Shown here: in pieces, positions 25,223 through 38,746 of the stretch
Numbering within the stretch: the first letter of the stretch is position 1
Layout: each line of letters starts with the position of its first letter
Source: Osmia lignaria lignaria
Lineage: Eukaryota > Arthropoda > Insecta > Hymenoptera > Megachilidae
Assembly: GCF_051020975.1 (NCBI RefSeq)
Contig: NW_027478170.1
Location: forward strand, 5,518,001 to 5,582,000
Direction: 5' to 3'
DNA: 64,000 bases
The notes under the pieces: model-generated
The model's input: the letters and a program-made list of their open reading frames with translations, nothing else
The model's database searches: none
Told to the model about the DNA's origin: nothing
Position numbers and translations under genes: made by a program

Positions 25223-28200
25223 TTGCAGATTCAGCTCAAAGGAACTGGCCTGACGGACATATTTCGAGATATTTCTTCTTCTTGTTGTTCTTCCTCTGCA
25301 CAGCTAAGCTGGAAGTGGCATTTGCAGCTCGCAATAGTGCAGAGATATCTCAAAGAAAGGGGCCACGGTGTTTCTGTTTCTCTATTATGTTGGTGCGGCT
25401 TCGGAACTTTTAAATATCTTGATATATCTCGAGAACTACGCATCTGATCAAAAAATATCATAGAACATAAAAAGTCGGAAACTTAATTCTCTACAAAAAA
25501 GGTCTCTTATGATTTTGCCATAGCTCGCTTCGTTTCCGAGATATTTGCAGATTTATCTCAAGGGAAGGGGCCTGACGGACATATTTCGAGATATTTCTTC
25601 TTCTTGTTGTTCTTCTTCTGCACAGCTAAGCTGGAAGTGGCATTTGCGGCTCGCACTAGTGCAGAGTTATCTCAACGAAAGGGGCCACGGTGTTTCTGTA
25701 TCTCTATTATGTTGGTGCGGCTTCGGAACTTTTAAATATCTCGATATATCTCGAAAACTACGCTTCTGATCAAAAAATGTCATAGAACATAAATTGTAGG
25801 AAACATAATTCTCTACAAAAAAGGTCTCTTAACATTTTGCCATAGCTCGCTTCGTTTCCGAGATATTTGCAGATATATCTCAAGGGAAGGGGCCTGACGG
25901 ACATATTTCGAGATATTTCTTCTTCTTGTTGTTCTTTTTCTGCACAGCTAAGCTGGAAGTGGCATTTGCAGCTCGCAATAGTGCAGAGTTATCTCAAAGA
26001 AAGGGGCCACGGTGTTTCTGTATCTCTATTATGTTGGTGCGGCTTCGGAGCTTTTAAATATCTCGATATATCTCGAAAACTACGCTTCTGATCAAAAAAT
26101 ATCATAGAACATAAATTGTAGGAAACATAATTCTCTACAAAAAACGTCTCTTAACATTTTGCCGTAGCTCGCTTCGTTTCCGAGATATTTGCAGATATAT
26201 CTCACGGGAAGGGGCCTGACGGACATATTTCGAGATATTTCTTCTTCTTGTTGTTCTTCTTCTGCACAGCTAAGCTGGAAGTGGCATTTGCAGCTCGCAA
26301 TAGTGCAGAGTTATCTCAAAGAAAGGGGCCACGGTGTTTCTGTATCTCTATTATGTTGGTGCGGCTTCGGAACTTTTAAATATCTCGATATATCTCGAGA
26401 ACTACGCATCTGATCAAAAAATATCATAGAAAATAAAAAGTAGGACACTTAATTCTCTACAAAAAAGGTCTCTTAACATTTTGCCATAGCTCGCTTTGTT
26501 TCCGAGATATTTGCAGATTTATCTCAAGGGAAGGGGCCTGACGGACATATTTCGAGATATTTCTTCTTCTTGTTGTTCTTCTTCTGCACAGCTAAGCTGG
26601 AAGTGGCATTTGCAGGTAGCAATAGTGCAGAGTTATCTCAAAGAAAGGGCCCACGGTGTTTCTGTATCTCTATTATGTTGGTGCGGCTTCGGAACTTTTA
26701 AATATCTCGATATATCTCGAAAACTACGCTTCTGATCAAAAAATATCATAGAACATAAAAAGTAGGAAACTTAATTCTCTACAAAAAAGGTCTCTTAACA
26801 TTTTGCCATAGCTTGCTTCGTTTTCGAGATATTTGCAGATTTATCTCAAGGGAAGGGGACTGACGGACATATTTCGAGATATTTCTTCTTCTTGTTGTTC
26901 TTCTTCTGCACAGCTAAGCTGGAAGTGGCATTTGCAGCTCGCAATAGTGCAGAGTTACCTCAAAGAAAGGGGCCACGGTGTTTCTGTATCTCTATTATGT
27001 TGGTGCCGCTTCGGAACTTTTAAATATCTGGATATATCTCGAGAACTACGCATCTGATCAAAAAATATCATAGAACATAAATTGTAGGAAACATAATTCT
27101 CTACAAAAAAGGTCTCTTAAGATTTTGCCATAGCTCGTTTCGTTTCCGAGATATTTGCAGATATATCTCAAGGGAAGGGGCCTGACGGACATATTTCGAG
27201 ATATTTCTTCTTCTTGTTGTTCTTCTTCTGCACAGCTAAGCTGGAAGTGGCATTTGCAGCTCGCAATAGTGCAGAGTTATCTCAAAGAAAGGGGCCACGG
27301 TGTTTCTGTATCTCTATTATGTTGGTGCGGCTTCGGAACTTTTAAATATCTTGATATATGTCGAGAACTACGCATCTGATCAAAAAATATCACAGAACAT
27401 AAAAAGTAGGAAACTTAATTCTCTACAAAAAAGGTCTCTTAACATTTTGCCATAGCTCGCTTCGTTTCCGAGATATTTGCAGATTTATCTCAAGGGAAGA
27501 GGACTGACGGACATATTTCGAGATATTTCTTCTTCTTGTTGTTCTTCTTCTGCACAGCTAAGCTGGAAGTGGCATTTGCAGCTCGCAATAGTGCAGAGTT
27601 ATCTCAAAGAAAGAGGCCACGGTGTTTCTGTACCTCTATTATGTTGGTGCAGCTTCGGAACTTTTAAATATCTTGATCTATCTCGAGAACTACGCATCTG
27701 ATCAAAAAATATCATAGAACATAAAAAGTAGGAAACATAATTCTCTACAAAAAAGGTCTCTTAAGATTTTGCCATAGCTCGTTTCGTTTCCGAGATATTT
27801 GCAGATATATCTCAAGGGAAGGGGCCTGACGGACATATTTCGAGATATTTCTTCTTCTTGTTGTTCTTCTTCTGCACAGCTAAACTGGAAGTGGCATTTC
27901 CAGCTCGCAATAGTGCAGAGGTATCTCAAAGAATGGGGCCACGGTGTTTCTGTATCTCTATTATGTTGTTGCGGCTTCGGAACTTTTAAATATCTTGATA
28001 TATCTCGAGAACTACGCATCTGATCAAAAAATATCATAGAACATAAAAAGTAGGTAACTTAATTCTCTACAAAAAAGGTCTCTTAACATTTTGCCATAGC
28101 TCGCTTCGTTTCCGAGATATGTGCAGATTTATCGCAAGGGAAGGGGCCTGACGGACATATTTCGAGATATTTCTTCTTCCTGTTGTTCTTCTTCTGCACA

Positions 28201-28442
28201 GCTAAGCTGGAAGTGGCATTTGCGGCTCGCACTAGTGCAGAGTTATCTCAAAGAAAGGGGCCACGGTGTTTCTGAATCTCTATTATGTTGGTGCGGCTTC
28301 GGAACTTTTAAATATCTCGATATATCTCGAAAACTACGCTTCTGATCAAAAAATATCATAGAACATAAATTGTAGGAAACATAATTCTCTACAAAAAACG
28401 TCTCTCAACATTTTGCCATAGCTCGCTTCGTTTCCGAGATAT
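25223..28442 (+). repeat. 10-unit HOR, full copy (3220 bp)
   Basis: There are ten units, starting with Q at 25223. Signature variants are AAAAAGTCGGAAAC near 25471, TTATGATTTTGCC near 25507, GTTCTTTTTCTGC near 25931, GTAGGACACTTAAT near 26441, GCAGGTAGCAATAG near 26611, AGGGGACTGACGG near 26854, TGGTGCCGCTTCGG near 27001, GATATATGTCGAG near 27353, and GCAGATTTATCGCAAGG near 28122. The next copy reproduces these in order, but with one unit missing. Confidence 0.88.
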
Positions 28443-31340
28443 TTGCAGATTCAGCTCAAAGGAACTGGCCTGACGGACATATTTCGAGATATTTCTTCTT
28501 CTTGTTGTTCTTCCTCTGCACAGCTAAGCTGGAAGTGGCATTTGCAGCTCGCAATACTGCAGAGTTATCTCAATGAAAGGGGCCACGGTGTTTCTGTATC
28601 TCTATTATGTTGGTGCGGCTTCGGAACTTTTAAATATCTTGATATATCTCGAGAACTACGCATCTGATCAAAAAATATCATAGAACATAAAAAGTCGGAA
28701 ACTTAATTCTCTACAAAAAAGGTCTCTTATGATTTTGCCATAGCTCGCTTCGTTTCCGAGATATTTGCAGATTTATCTCAAGGGAAGGGGCCTGACGGAC
28801 ATATTTCGAGATATTTCTTCTTCTTGTTGTTCTTCTTCTGCACAGCTAAGCTGGAAGTGGCATTTGCGGCTCGCACTAGTGCAGAGTTATCTCAACGAAA
28901 GGGGCCACGGTGTTTCTGTATCTCTATTATGTTGGTGCGGCTTCGGAACTTTTAAATATCTCGATATATCTCGAAAACTACGCTTCTGATCAAAAAATAT
29001 CATAGAACATAAATTGTAGGAAACATAATTCTCTACAAAAAAGGTCTCTTAACATTTTGCCATAGCTCGCTTCGTTTCCGAGATATTTGCAGATATATCT
29101 CAAGGGAAGGGGCCTGACGGACATATTTCGAGATATTTCTTCTTCTTGTTGTTCTTTTTCTGCACAGCTAAGCTGGAAGTGGCATTTGCAGCTCGCAATA
29201 GTGCAGAGTTATCTCAAAGAAAGGGGCCACGGTGTTTCTGTATCTCTATTATGTTGGTGCGGCTTCGGAACTTTTAAATATCTCGATATATCTCGAGAAC
29301 TACGCATCTGATCAAAAAATATCATAGAAAATAAAAAGTAGGACACTTAATTCTCTACAAAAAAGGTCTCTTAACATTTTGCCATAGCTCGCTTTGTTTC
29401 CGAGATATTTGCAGATTTATCTCAAGGGAAGGGGCCTGACTGACATATTTCGAGATATTTCTTCTTCTTGTTGTTCTTCTTCTGCACAGCTAAGCTGGAA
29501 GTGGCATTTGCAGGTAGCAATAGTGCAGAGTTATCTCAAAGAAAGGGCCCACGGTGTTTCTGTATCTCTATTATGTTGGTGCGGCTTCGGAACTTTTAAA
29601 TATCTCGATATATCTCGAAAACTACGCTTCTGATCAAAAAATATCATAGAACATAAAAAGTAGGAAACTTAATTCTCTACAAAAAAGGTCTCTTAACATT
29701 TTGCCATAGCTTGCTTCGTTTTCGAGATATTTGCAGATTTATCTCAAGGGAAGGGGACTGACGGACATATTTCGAGATATTTCTTCTTCTTGTTGTTCTT
29801 CTTCTGCACAGCTAAGCTGGAAGTGGCATTTGCAGCTCGCAATAGTGCAGAGTTACCTCAAAGAAAGGGGCCACGGTGTTTCTGTATCTCTATTATGTTG
29901 GTGCCGCTTCGGAACTTTTAAATATCTGGATATATCTCGAGAACTACGCATCTGATCAAAAAATATCATAGAACATAAATTGTAGGAAACATAATTCTCT
30001 ACAAAAAAGGTCTCTTAAGATTTTGCCATAGCTCGTTTCGTTTCCGAGATATTTGCAGATATATCTCAAGGGAAGGGGCCTGACGGACATATTTCGAGAT
30101 ATTTCTTCTTCTTGTTGTTCTTCTTCTGCACAGCTAAGCTGGAAGTGGCATTTGCAGCTCGCAATAGTGCAGAGTTATCTCAAAGAAAGGGGCCACGGTG
30201 TTTCTGTATCTCTATTATGTTGGTGCGGCTTCGGAACTTTTAAATATCTTGATATATGTCGAGAACTACGCATCTGATCAAAAAATATCACAAAACATAA
30301 AAAGTAGGAAACTTAATTCTCTACAAAAAAGGTCTCTTAACATTTTGCCATAGCTCGCTTCGTTTCCGAGATATTTGCAGATTTATCTCAAGGGAAGAGG
30401 ACTGACGGACATATTTCGAGATATTTCTTCTTCTTGTTGTTCTTCTTCTGCACAGCTAAGCTGGAAGTGGCATTTGCAGCTCGCAATAGTGCAGAGTTAT
30501 CTCAAAGAAAGAGGCCACGGTGTTTCTGTACCTCTATTATGTTGGTGCAGCTTCGGAACTTTTAAATATCTTGATCTATCTCGAGAACTACGCATCTGAT
30601 CAAAAAATATCATAGAACATAAAAAGTAGGAAACATAATTCTCTACAAAAAAGGTCTCTTAAGATTTTGCCATAGCTCGTTTCGTTTCCGAGATATTTGC
30701 AGATATATCTCAAGGGAAGGGGCCTGACGGACATATTTCGAGATATTTCTTCTTCTTGTTGTTCTTCTTCTGCACAGCTAAACTGGAAGTGGCATTTCCA
30801 GCTCGCAATAGTGCAGAGGTATCTCAAAGAATGGGGCTACGGTGTTTCTGTATCTCTATTATGTTGTTGCGGCTTCGGAACTTTTAAATATCTTGATATA
30901 TCTCGAGAACTACGCATCTGATCAAAAAATATCATAGAATATAAAAAGTAGGTAACTTAATTCTCTACAAAAAAGGTCTCTTAACATTTTGCCATAGCTC
31001 GCTTCGTTTCCGAGATATGTGCAGATTTATCGCAAGGGAAGGGGCCTGACGGACATATTTCGAGATATTTCTTCTTCCTGTTGTTCTTCTTCTGCACAGC
31101 TAAGCTGGAAGTGGCATTTGCGGCTCGCACTAGTGCAGAGTTATCTCAAAGAAAGGGGCCACGGTGTTTCTGAATCTCTATTATGTTGGTGCGGCTTCGG
31201 AACTTTTAAATATCTCGATATATCTCGAAAACTACGCTTCTGATCAAAAAATATCATAGAACATAAATTGTAGGAAACATAATTCTCTACAAAAAACGTC
31301 TCTCAACATTTTGCCATAGCTCGCTTCGTTTCCGAGATAT
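28443..31340 (+). repeat. 10-unit HOR, contracted 9-unit copy (2898 bp)
   Basis: Units 28443, 28765 and 29087 align with 25223, 25545 and 25867 at an offset of 3220. From 29394 on the offset to the first copy is 2898. The unit equivalent to 26189 is therefore gone. Private substitutions show this copy is not a recent perfect duplicate: CTGACTGACAT near 29437, CACAAAACATAA near 30290, GGGGCTACGG near 30833 and AGAATATAAAAAG near 30937. Confidence 0.88.
29087..29408 (+). repeat. Fusion monomer marking a one-unit deletion
   Basis: The 5' half carries GTTCTTTTTCTGC, like the unit at 25867. The tail carries CGAGAACTACGCATC with AGAAAATAAAAAGTAGG, like the tail of 26189. A single in-register exchange between those two units would remove exactly 322 bp and give this hybrid. 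Confidence 0.8.
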
Positions 31341-33272
31341 TTGCAGATTCAGCTCAAAGGAACTGGCCTGACGGACATATTTCGAGATATTTCTTCTTCT
31401 TGTTGTTCTTCCTCTGCACAGCTAAGCTGGAAGTGGCATTTGCAGCTCGCAATACTGCAGAGTTATCTCAATGAAAGGGGCCACGGTGTTTCTGTATCTC
31501 TATTATGTTGGTGCGGCTTCGGAACTTTTAAATATCTTGATATATCTCGAGAACTACGCATCTGATCAAAAAATATCATAGAAAATAAAAAGTAGGACAC
31601 TTAATTCTCTACAAAAAAGGTCTCTTAACATTTTGCCATAGCTCGCTTCGTTTCCGAGATATTTGCAGATTTATCTCAAGGGAAGGGGCCTGACGGACAT
31701 ATTTCGAGATATTTCTTCTTCTTGTTGTTCTTCTTCTGCACAGCTAAGCTGGAAGTGGCATTTGCAGGTCGCAATAGTGCAGAGTTATCTCAACGAAAGG
31801 GCCCACGGTGTTTCTGTATCTCTATTATGTTGGTGCGGCTTCGGAACTTTTAAATATCTCGATATATCTCGAAAACTACGCTTCTGATCAAAAAATATCA
31901 TAGAACATAAAAAGTAGGAAACTTAATTCTCTACAAAAAAGGTCTCTTAACATTTTGCCATAGCTTGCTTCGTTTTCGAGATATTTGCAGATTTATCTCA
32001 AGGGAAGGGGACTGACGGACATATTTCGAGATATTTCTTCTTCTTGTTGTTCTTCTTCTGCACAGCTAAGCTGGAAGTGGCATTTGCAGCTCGCAATAGT
32101 GCAGAGTTATCTCAAAGAAAGAGGCCACGGTGTTTCTGTACCTCTATTATGTTGGTGCAGCTTCGGAACTTTTAAATATCTTGATATATCTCGAGAACTA
32201 CGCATCTGATCAAAAAATATCATAGAACATAAAAAGTAGAAAACTTAATTCTCTACAAAAAAGGTCTCTCAATATTTTGCCATAGCTCGCTTCGTTTCCG
32301 AGATATATGCAGATTTATCTCAAGGGAAGGGGCCTGACGGACATATTTCGAGATATTTCTTCTTCTTGTTGTTCTTCTTCTGCACAGCTAAACTAGAAGT
32401 GGCATTTCCAGCTCGCAATAGTGCAGAGTTATCTGAAAGAAAGGGGCCACGGTGTTTCTGTATCTCTATTATGTTGGTGCGGCTTCGGAACTTTTAAATA
32501 TCTTGATATATCTCGAGAACTACGCATCTGATCAAAAAATATCATAGAACATAAAAAGTAGAAAACTTAATTCTCTACAAAAAAGGTCTCTCAACATTTT
32601 GCCATAGCTCGCTTCGTTTCCGAGATATATGCAGATTTATCTCAAGGGAAGGGGCCTGACGGACATATTTCGAGATATTTCTTCTTCTTGTTGTTCTTCT
32701 TCTGCACAGCTAAACTGGAAGTGGCATTTCCAGCTCGCAATAGTGCAGAGTTATCTGAAAGAAAGGGGCCACGGTGTTTCTGTATCTCTATTATGTTGGT
32801 GCGGCTTCGAAACTTTTAAATATCTTGATACATCTCGAGAACTACGCTTCTGATCAAAAAATATCATAGAACATAAATTGTAGGAAACATAATTCTCTAC
32901 AAAAAAGGTCTCTTAAGATTTTGCCATAGCTCGTTTCGTTTCCGAGATATTTGCAGATATATCTCAAGGGAAGGGGCCTGACGGACATATTTCGAGATAT
33001 TTCTTCTTCTTGTTGTTCTTCTTCTGCACAGCTAAACTGGAAGTGGCATTTCCAGCTCGCAATAGTGCAGAGTTATCTCAAAGAATGGGGCCACGGTGTT
33101 TCTGTATCTCTATTATGTTGGTGCGGCTTCGGAACTTTTAAATATCTTGATATATCTCGAGAACTACGCATCTGATCAAAAAATATCATAGAACATAAAA
33201 AGTAGGAAACTTAATTCTCTACAAAAAAGGTCTCTTAACATTTTGCCATAGCTCGCTTCGTTTCCGAGATAT
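31341..33272 (+). repeat. Third, strongly contracted copy with fusion monomers
   Basis: Q at 31341 matches 28443 (CAATACTGCAG, CAATGAAAGG). The next two units are mosaics: 31663 joins GTAGGACAC and GGGCCCACGG features of 29409 to CAACGAAAGG of 28765; 31985 joins GGGGACTGACGG of 29731 to AGAGGCCACGG and TACCTCTATT of 30375. Two near-identical units follow at 32307 and 32629, both with GATATATGCAG (ATG in place of TTG) and ATCTGAAAG; 32307 also has CTAAACTAGAAG. Confidence 0.78.
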
Positions 33273-36241
33273 TTGCAGATATATCTCAAGGGAAGGGGCC
33301 TGACGGACATATTTCGAGATATTTCTTCTTCTTGTTGTTCTTCTTCTGCACAGCTAAGCTGGAAGTGGCATTTGCAGCTCGCAATAGTGCAGAGTTATCT
33401 CAAAGAATGGGGCCACGGTGTTTCTGTATCTCTATTATGTTGGTGCGGCTTCGGAACTTTTAAATATCTTGATATATCTCGAGAACTACGCATCTGATCA
33501 AAAAATATCATAGAACATAAAAAGTAGGTAACTTAATGCTCTACAAAAAAGGTCTCCTAACATTTTGCCATAGCTCGCTTCGTTTCCGAGATATTTGCAG
33601 ATTCAGCTCAAAGGAACTGGCCTGACGGACATATTTCGAGATATTTCTTCTTCTTGTTGTTCTTCCTCTGCACAGCTAAGCTGGAAGTGGCATTTGCAGC
33701 TCGCAATACTGCAGAGTTATCTCAAAGAAAGGGGCCACGGTGTTTCTGTATCTCTATTATGTTGGTGCGGCTTCGGAACTTTTAAATATCTTGATATATC
33801 TCGAGAACTACGCATCTGATCAAATAATATCATAGAACATAAAAAGTAGGAAACTTAATTCTCTACAAGTAAGGTCTCTTAACATTTTGCCATAGCTTGC
33901 TTCGTTTTCGAGATATTTGCAGATTTATCTCAAGGGAAGGGGACTGACGGACATATTTCGAGATATTTCTTCTTCTTGTTGTTCTTCTTCTGCACAGCTA
34001 AACTGGAAGTGGCATTTCCAGCTCGCAATAGTGCAGAGTTATCTGAAAGAAAGGGGCCACGGTGTTTCTGTATCTCTATTATGTTGGTGCGGCTTCGGAA
34101 CTTTTAAATATCTTGATATATCTCGAGAACTACGCATCTGATCAAAAAATATCATAGAACATAAAAAGTAGAAAACTTAATTCTCTACAAAAAAGGTCTC
34201 TCAACATTTTGCCATAGCTCGCTTCGTTTCCGAGATATATGCAGATTTATCTCAAGGGAAGGGGCCTGACGGACATATTTCGAGATATTTCTTCTTCTTG
34301 TTGTTCTTCTTCTGCACAGCTAAACTGGAAGTGGCATTTCCAGCTCGCAATAGTGCAGAGTTATCTGAAAGAAAGGGGCCACGGTGTTTCTGTATCTCTA
34401 TTATGTTGGTGCGGCTTCGGAACTTTTAAATATCTTGATATATCTCGAGAACTACGCATCTGATCAAAAAATATCATAGAACATAAAAAGTAGGAAACTT
34501 AATTCTCTACAAAAAAGGTCTCTTAACATTTTGCCATAGCTCGCTTCGTTTCCGAGATATTTGCAGATATATCTCAAGGGAAGGGGCCTGACGGACATAT
34601 TTCGAGATATTTCTTCTTCTTGTTGTTCTTCTTCTGCACAGCTAAGCTGGAAGTGGCATTTGCAGCTCGCAATAGTGCAGAGTTATCTCAAAGAATGGGG
34701 CCACGGTGTTTCTGTATCTCTATTATGTTGGTGCGGCTTCGGAACTTTTAAATATCTTGATATATCTCGAGAACTACGCATCTGATCAAAAAATATCATA
34801 GAACATAAAAAGTAGGTAACTTAATGCTCTACAAAAAAGGTCTCCTAACATTTTGCCATAGCTCGCTTCGTTTCCGAGATATTTGCAGATTCAGCTCAAA
34901 GGAACTGGCCTGACGGACATATTTCGAGATATTTCTTCTTCTTGTTGTTCTTCCTCTGCACAGCTAAGCTGGAAGTGGCATTTGCAGCTCGCAATACTGC
35001 AGAGTTATCTCAAAGAAAGGGGCCACGGTGTTTCTGTATCTCTATTATGTTGGTGCGGCTTCGGAACTTTTAAATATCTTGATATATCTCGAGAACTACG
35101 CATCTGATCAAATAATATCATAGAACATAAAAAGTAGGAAACTTAATTCTCTACAAGTAAGGTCTCTTAACATTTTGCCATAGCTTGCTTCGTTTTCGAG
35201 ATATTTGCAGATTTATCTCAAGGGAAGGGGACTGACGGACATATTTCGAGATATTTCTTCTTCTTGTTGTTCTTCTTCTGCACAGCTAAACTGGAAGTGG
35301 CATTTCCAGCTCGCAATAGTGCAGAGTTATCTGAAAGAAAGGGGCCACGGTGTTTCTGTATCTCTATTATGTTGGTGCGGCTTCGGAACTTTTAAATATC
35401 TTGATATATCTCGAGAACTACGCATCTGATCAAAAAATATCATAGAACATAAAAAGTAGAAAACTTAATTCTCTACAAAAAAGGTCTCTCAACATTTTGC
35501 CATAGCTCGCTTCGTTTCCGAGATATATGCAGATTTATCTCAAGGGAAGGGGCCTGACGGACATATTTCGAGATATTTCTTCTTCTTGTTGTTCTTCTTC
35601 TGCACAGCTAAACTGGAAGTGGCATTTCCAGCTCGCAATAGTGCAGAGTTATCTGAAAGAAAGGGGCCACGGTGTTTCTGTATCTCTATTATGTTGGTGC
35701 GGCTTCGGAACTTTTAAATATCTTGATATATCTCGAGAACTACGCATCTGATCAAAAAATATCATAGAACATAAAAAGTAGGAAACTTAATTCTCTACAA
35801 AAAAGGTCTCTTAACATTTTGCCATAGCTCGCTTCGTTTCCGAGATATTTGCAGATATATCTCAAGGGAAGGGGCCTGACGGACATATTTCGAGATATTT
35901 CTTCTTCTTGTTGTTCTTCTTCTGCACAGCTAAGCTGGAAGTGGCATTTGCAGCTCGCAATAGTGCAGAGTTATCTCAAAGAATGGGGCCACGGTGTTTC
36001 TGTATCTCTATTATGTTGGTGCGGCTTCGGAACTTTTAAATATCTTGATATATCTCGAGAACTACGCATCTGATCAAAAAATATCATAGAACATAAAAAG
36101 TAGGTAACTTAATGCTCTACAAAAAAGGTCTCCTAACATTTTGCCATAGCTCGCTTCGTTTCCGAGATATTTGCAGATTCAGCTCAAAGGAACTGGCCTG
36201 ACGGACATATTTCGAGATATTTCTTCTTCTTGTTGTTCTTC
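33273..36241 (+). repeat. 4-unit HOR, 1288 bp, 2.3 copies
   Basis: Copies start at 33273, 34561 and 35849. Markers recur every 1288 bp: AAAGAATGGGGCC; GTAGGTAACTTAATGCTC near 33525, 34813 and 36101; CAATACTGCAG; ACAAGTAAGGTC near 33865 and 35153; GATATATGCAG at the third repeated unit. The third copy stops inside the Q unit at 36171, where the centre switches to GCGGCTCGCACTAG. Confidence 0.88.
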
Positions 36242-38746
36242 TTCTGCACAGCTAAGCTGGAAGTGGCATTTGCGGCTCGCACTAGTGCAGAGTTATCTCA
36301 AAGAAAGGGGCCACGGTGTTTCTGTATCTCTATTATGTTGGTGCGGCTTCGGAACTTTTAAATATCTTGATATATCTCGAGAACTACGCATCTGATCAAA
36401 AAATATCATTGAACATGAAAAGTAGGAAACTTAATTCTCTACAAAAAAGGTCTCTTAACATTTTGCCATAGCTCTCTTCGTTTCCGAGATATTTGCAGAT
36501 TTATCTCAAGGGAAGGGGCCTGACGGACATATTTCGAGATATTTCTTCTTCTTGTTGTTCTTCTTCTGCACAGCTAAGCTGGAAGTGGCATTTGCAGCTC
36601 GCAATAGTGCAGACTTATCTCAAAGAAAGGGGCCACGGTGTTTCTGTATCTCTATTATGTTGGTGCGGCTTCGGAACTTTTAAATATCTTGATATATCTC
36701 GGGAACTACGCATCTGATCAAAAAATATCATAGAACATAAAAAGTAGGAAACTTAATTCTCTACAAAAAAGGTCTCTTAACATTTTGCCATAGCTCGCTT
36801 CTTTTCCGAGATATTTGCAGATTTATCTCAAGGGAAGGGGCCTGACGGACATGTTTCGAGATATTTCTTCTTCTTGTTGTTCTTCTTCTGCACAGCTAAA
36901 CTGGAAGTGGCATTTCCAGCTCGCAATAGTGCAGAGTTATCTCAAAGAAAGGGGCCACGGTGTTTCTGTATCTCTATTATGTTGGTGCGGCTTCGGAACT
37001 TTTAAATATCTCGATATATCTCGAAAACTACGCTTCTGATCAAAAAATATCATAGAACATAAATTGTAGGAAACATAATTCCCTACAAATAAAGTCTCTT
37101 AACATTTTGCCATAGCTCGCTTCGTTTCCGAGATATTTGCAGATTTATCTCAAGGGAAGGGGCCTGACGGACATATTTCGAGATATTTCTTCTTCTTGTT
37201 GTTCTTCTTCTGCACAGCGAAGCTGGAAGTGGCATTCGCAGCTCGCTATAGTGCAGAGTTATCTCAAAGAAAGGGGCCACGGTGTTTCTGTATCTCTATT
37301 ATGTTGGTGCGGCTTCGGAACTTTTAAATATCTTGATATATCTCGAGAACTACGCATCTGATCAAAAAATATGATAGAACATAAAAAGTAGGAAACTTAA
37401 TTCTCTACAAAAAAGGTCTCTTAACATTTTGCCATAGCTCGCTTCGTTTCCGAGATATTTGCACATTTATCTCAAGGGAAGGGGCCTAACGGACATATTT
37501 CGAGATATTTCTTCTTCTTGTTGTTCTTCTTCTGCACAGCTAAGCTGGAACTGGCATTTGCAGGTCGCAATAGTGCAGAGTTATCTCAAAGAAAGGGGCC
37601 ACGGTGTTTCTGTATCTCTATTATGTTGGTGCGGCTTCGGAACTTTTAAATATCTCGATATATCTCGAAAACTACGCTTCTGATCAAAAAATATCAGAGA
37701 ACGTAAATTGTAGGAAACATAATTCTCTACAAAAAAGGTCTCTTAACATTTTGCCATAGCTCGCTTCGTTTCCGAGATATTTGCAGATTTATCTCAAGGG
37801 AAGGGTCCTGATGGACATATTTCGTGATATTTCTTCTTCTTGTTGTTGTTCTTCTGCACAGCTAAACTGGAAGTGGCATTTCCAGCTCGCAATCGTGCAG
37901 AGTTATCTCAAAGAAAGGGGCCACGGTGTTTCTGTATCTCTATTATGTTGGTGCGTCTTCGGAACTTTTAAATATCTTGATATATCTCGAGAACTACGCA
38001 TCTGATCAAAAAATATCATAGAACATAAAAAGTAGGAAACTTAATTCTCTACAAAAAAGGTCTCTTAACATTTTGCCATAGCTCGCTTCGTTTCCGAGAT
38101 ATTTGCAGATTTATCTCAAGGGAAAGGGCCTGACGGACATATTTCGAGATATTTCTTCTTCTTGTTGTTCTTCCTCTGCACAGCTAAGCTGGAAGTGGCA
38201 TTTGCAGCTCGCAATAGTGCAGAGTTATCTCAAAGAAAGGGGCCACGGTGTTTCTGTATCTCTATTATGTTGGTGCGGCTTCGGAACTTTTAAATATCTT
38301 GATATATCTCGAGAACTACGCTTCTGATCAAAAAATATCATAGAACATAAATTGTAGGAACCATAATTCTCTACAAAAGAGGTCTCTTAACATTTTGCGA
38401 TAGCTCGCTTCGTTTCCGAGATATTTGCAGATTTATCTCAAGGGAAGGGTCCTGATGGATATATTTCGAGATATTTCTTCTTCTTGTTGTTCTTCTTCTG
38501 CACAGCTAAACTGGAAGTGGCATTTCCAGCTCGCAATCGTGCAGAATTATCTCAAAGAAAGGGGCCACGGTGTTTCTGTATCTCTATTATGTTGGTGCGG
38601 CTTCGGAACTTTTAAATATCTTGATATATCTCGAGAACTACGCATCTGATCAAAAAATATTATAGAACATAAAAAGTAGGAAACTTAATTCTCAACAAAT
38701 AAAGTCTCTCAACATTTTGCCATAGCTCGCTTCGTTTCCGAGATAT
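36242..38746 (+). repeat. Diverged monomer segment
   Basis: Neighbouring units carry many private changes: GCAGACTTATC near 36610, CTTCTTTTCCGAG near 36799, GGACATGTTTCG near 36848, GCACAGCGAAGC near 37212, GCACATTTATC near 37461, TGGAACTGGC near 37546, GTTGTTGTTCTTC near 37841, GCGTCTTCGG near 37953, TTTTGCGATAGC near 38394. Only one short period is visible: GGGTCCTGATGGA and CAATCGTGCAG at 37781 and 38425, 644 bp apart. This looks like older, less homogenised sequence. Confidence 0.75.

Noticed and set aside
27702..28037. 111-codon minus-strand open frame, the longest in the window
   Set aside because: It exists because a few substitutions removed stops in one satellite unit and let the frame run into the next. 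The equivalent unit at 30697 gives only a shorter frame. Low-complexity and repeat-derived residues show no domain.
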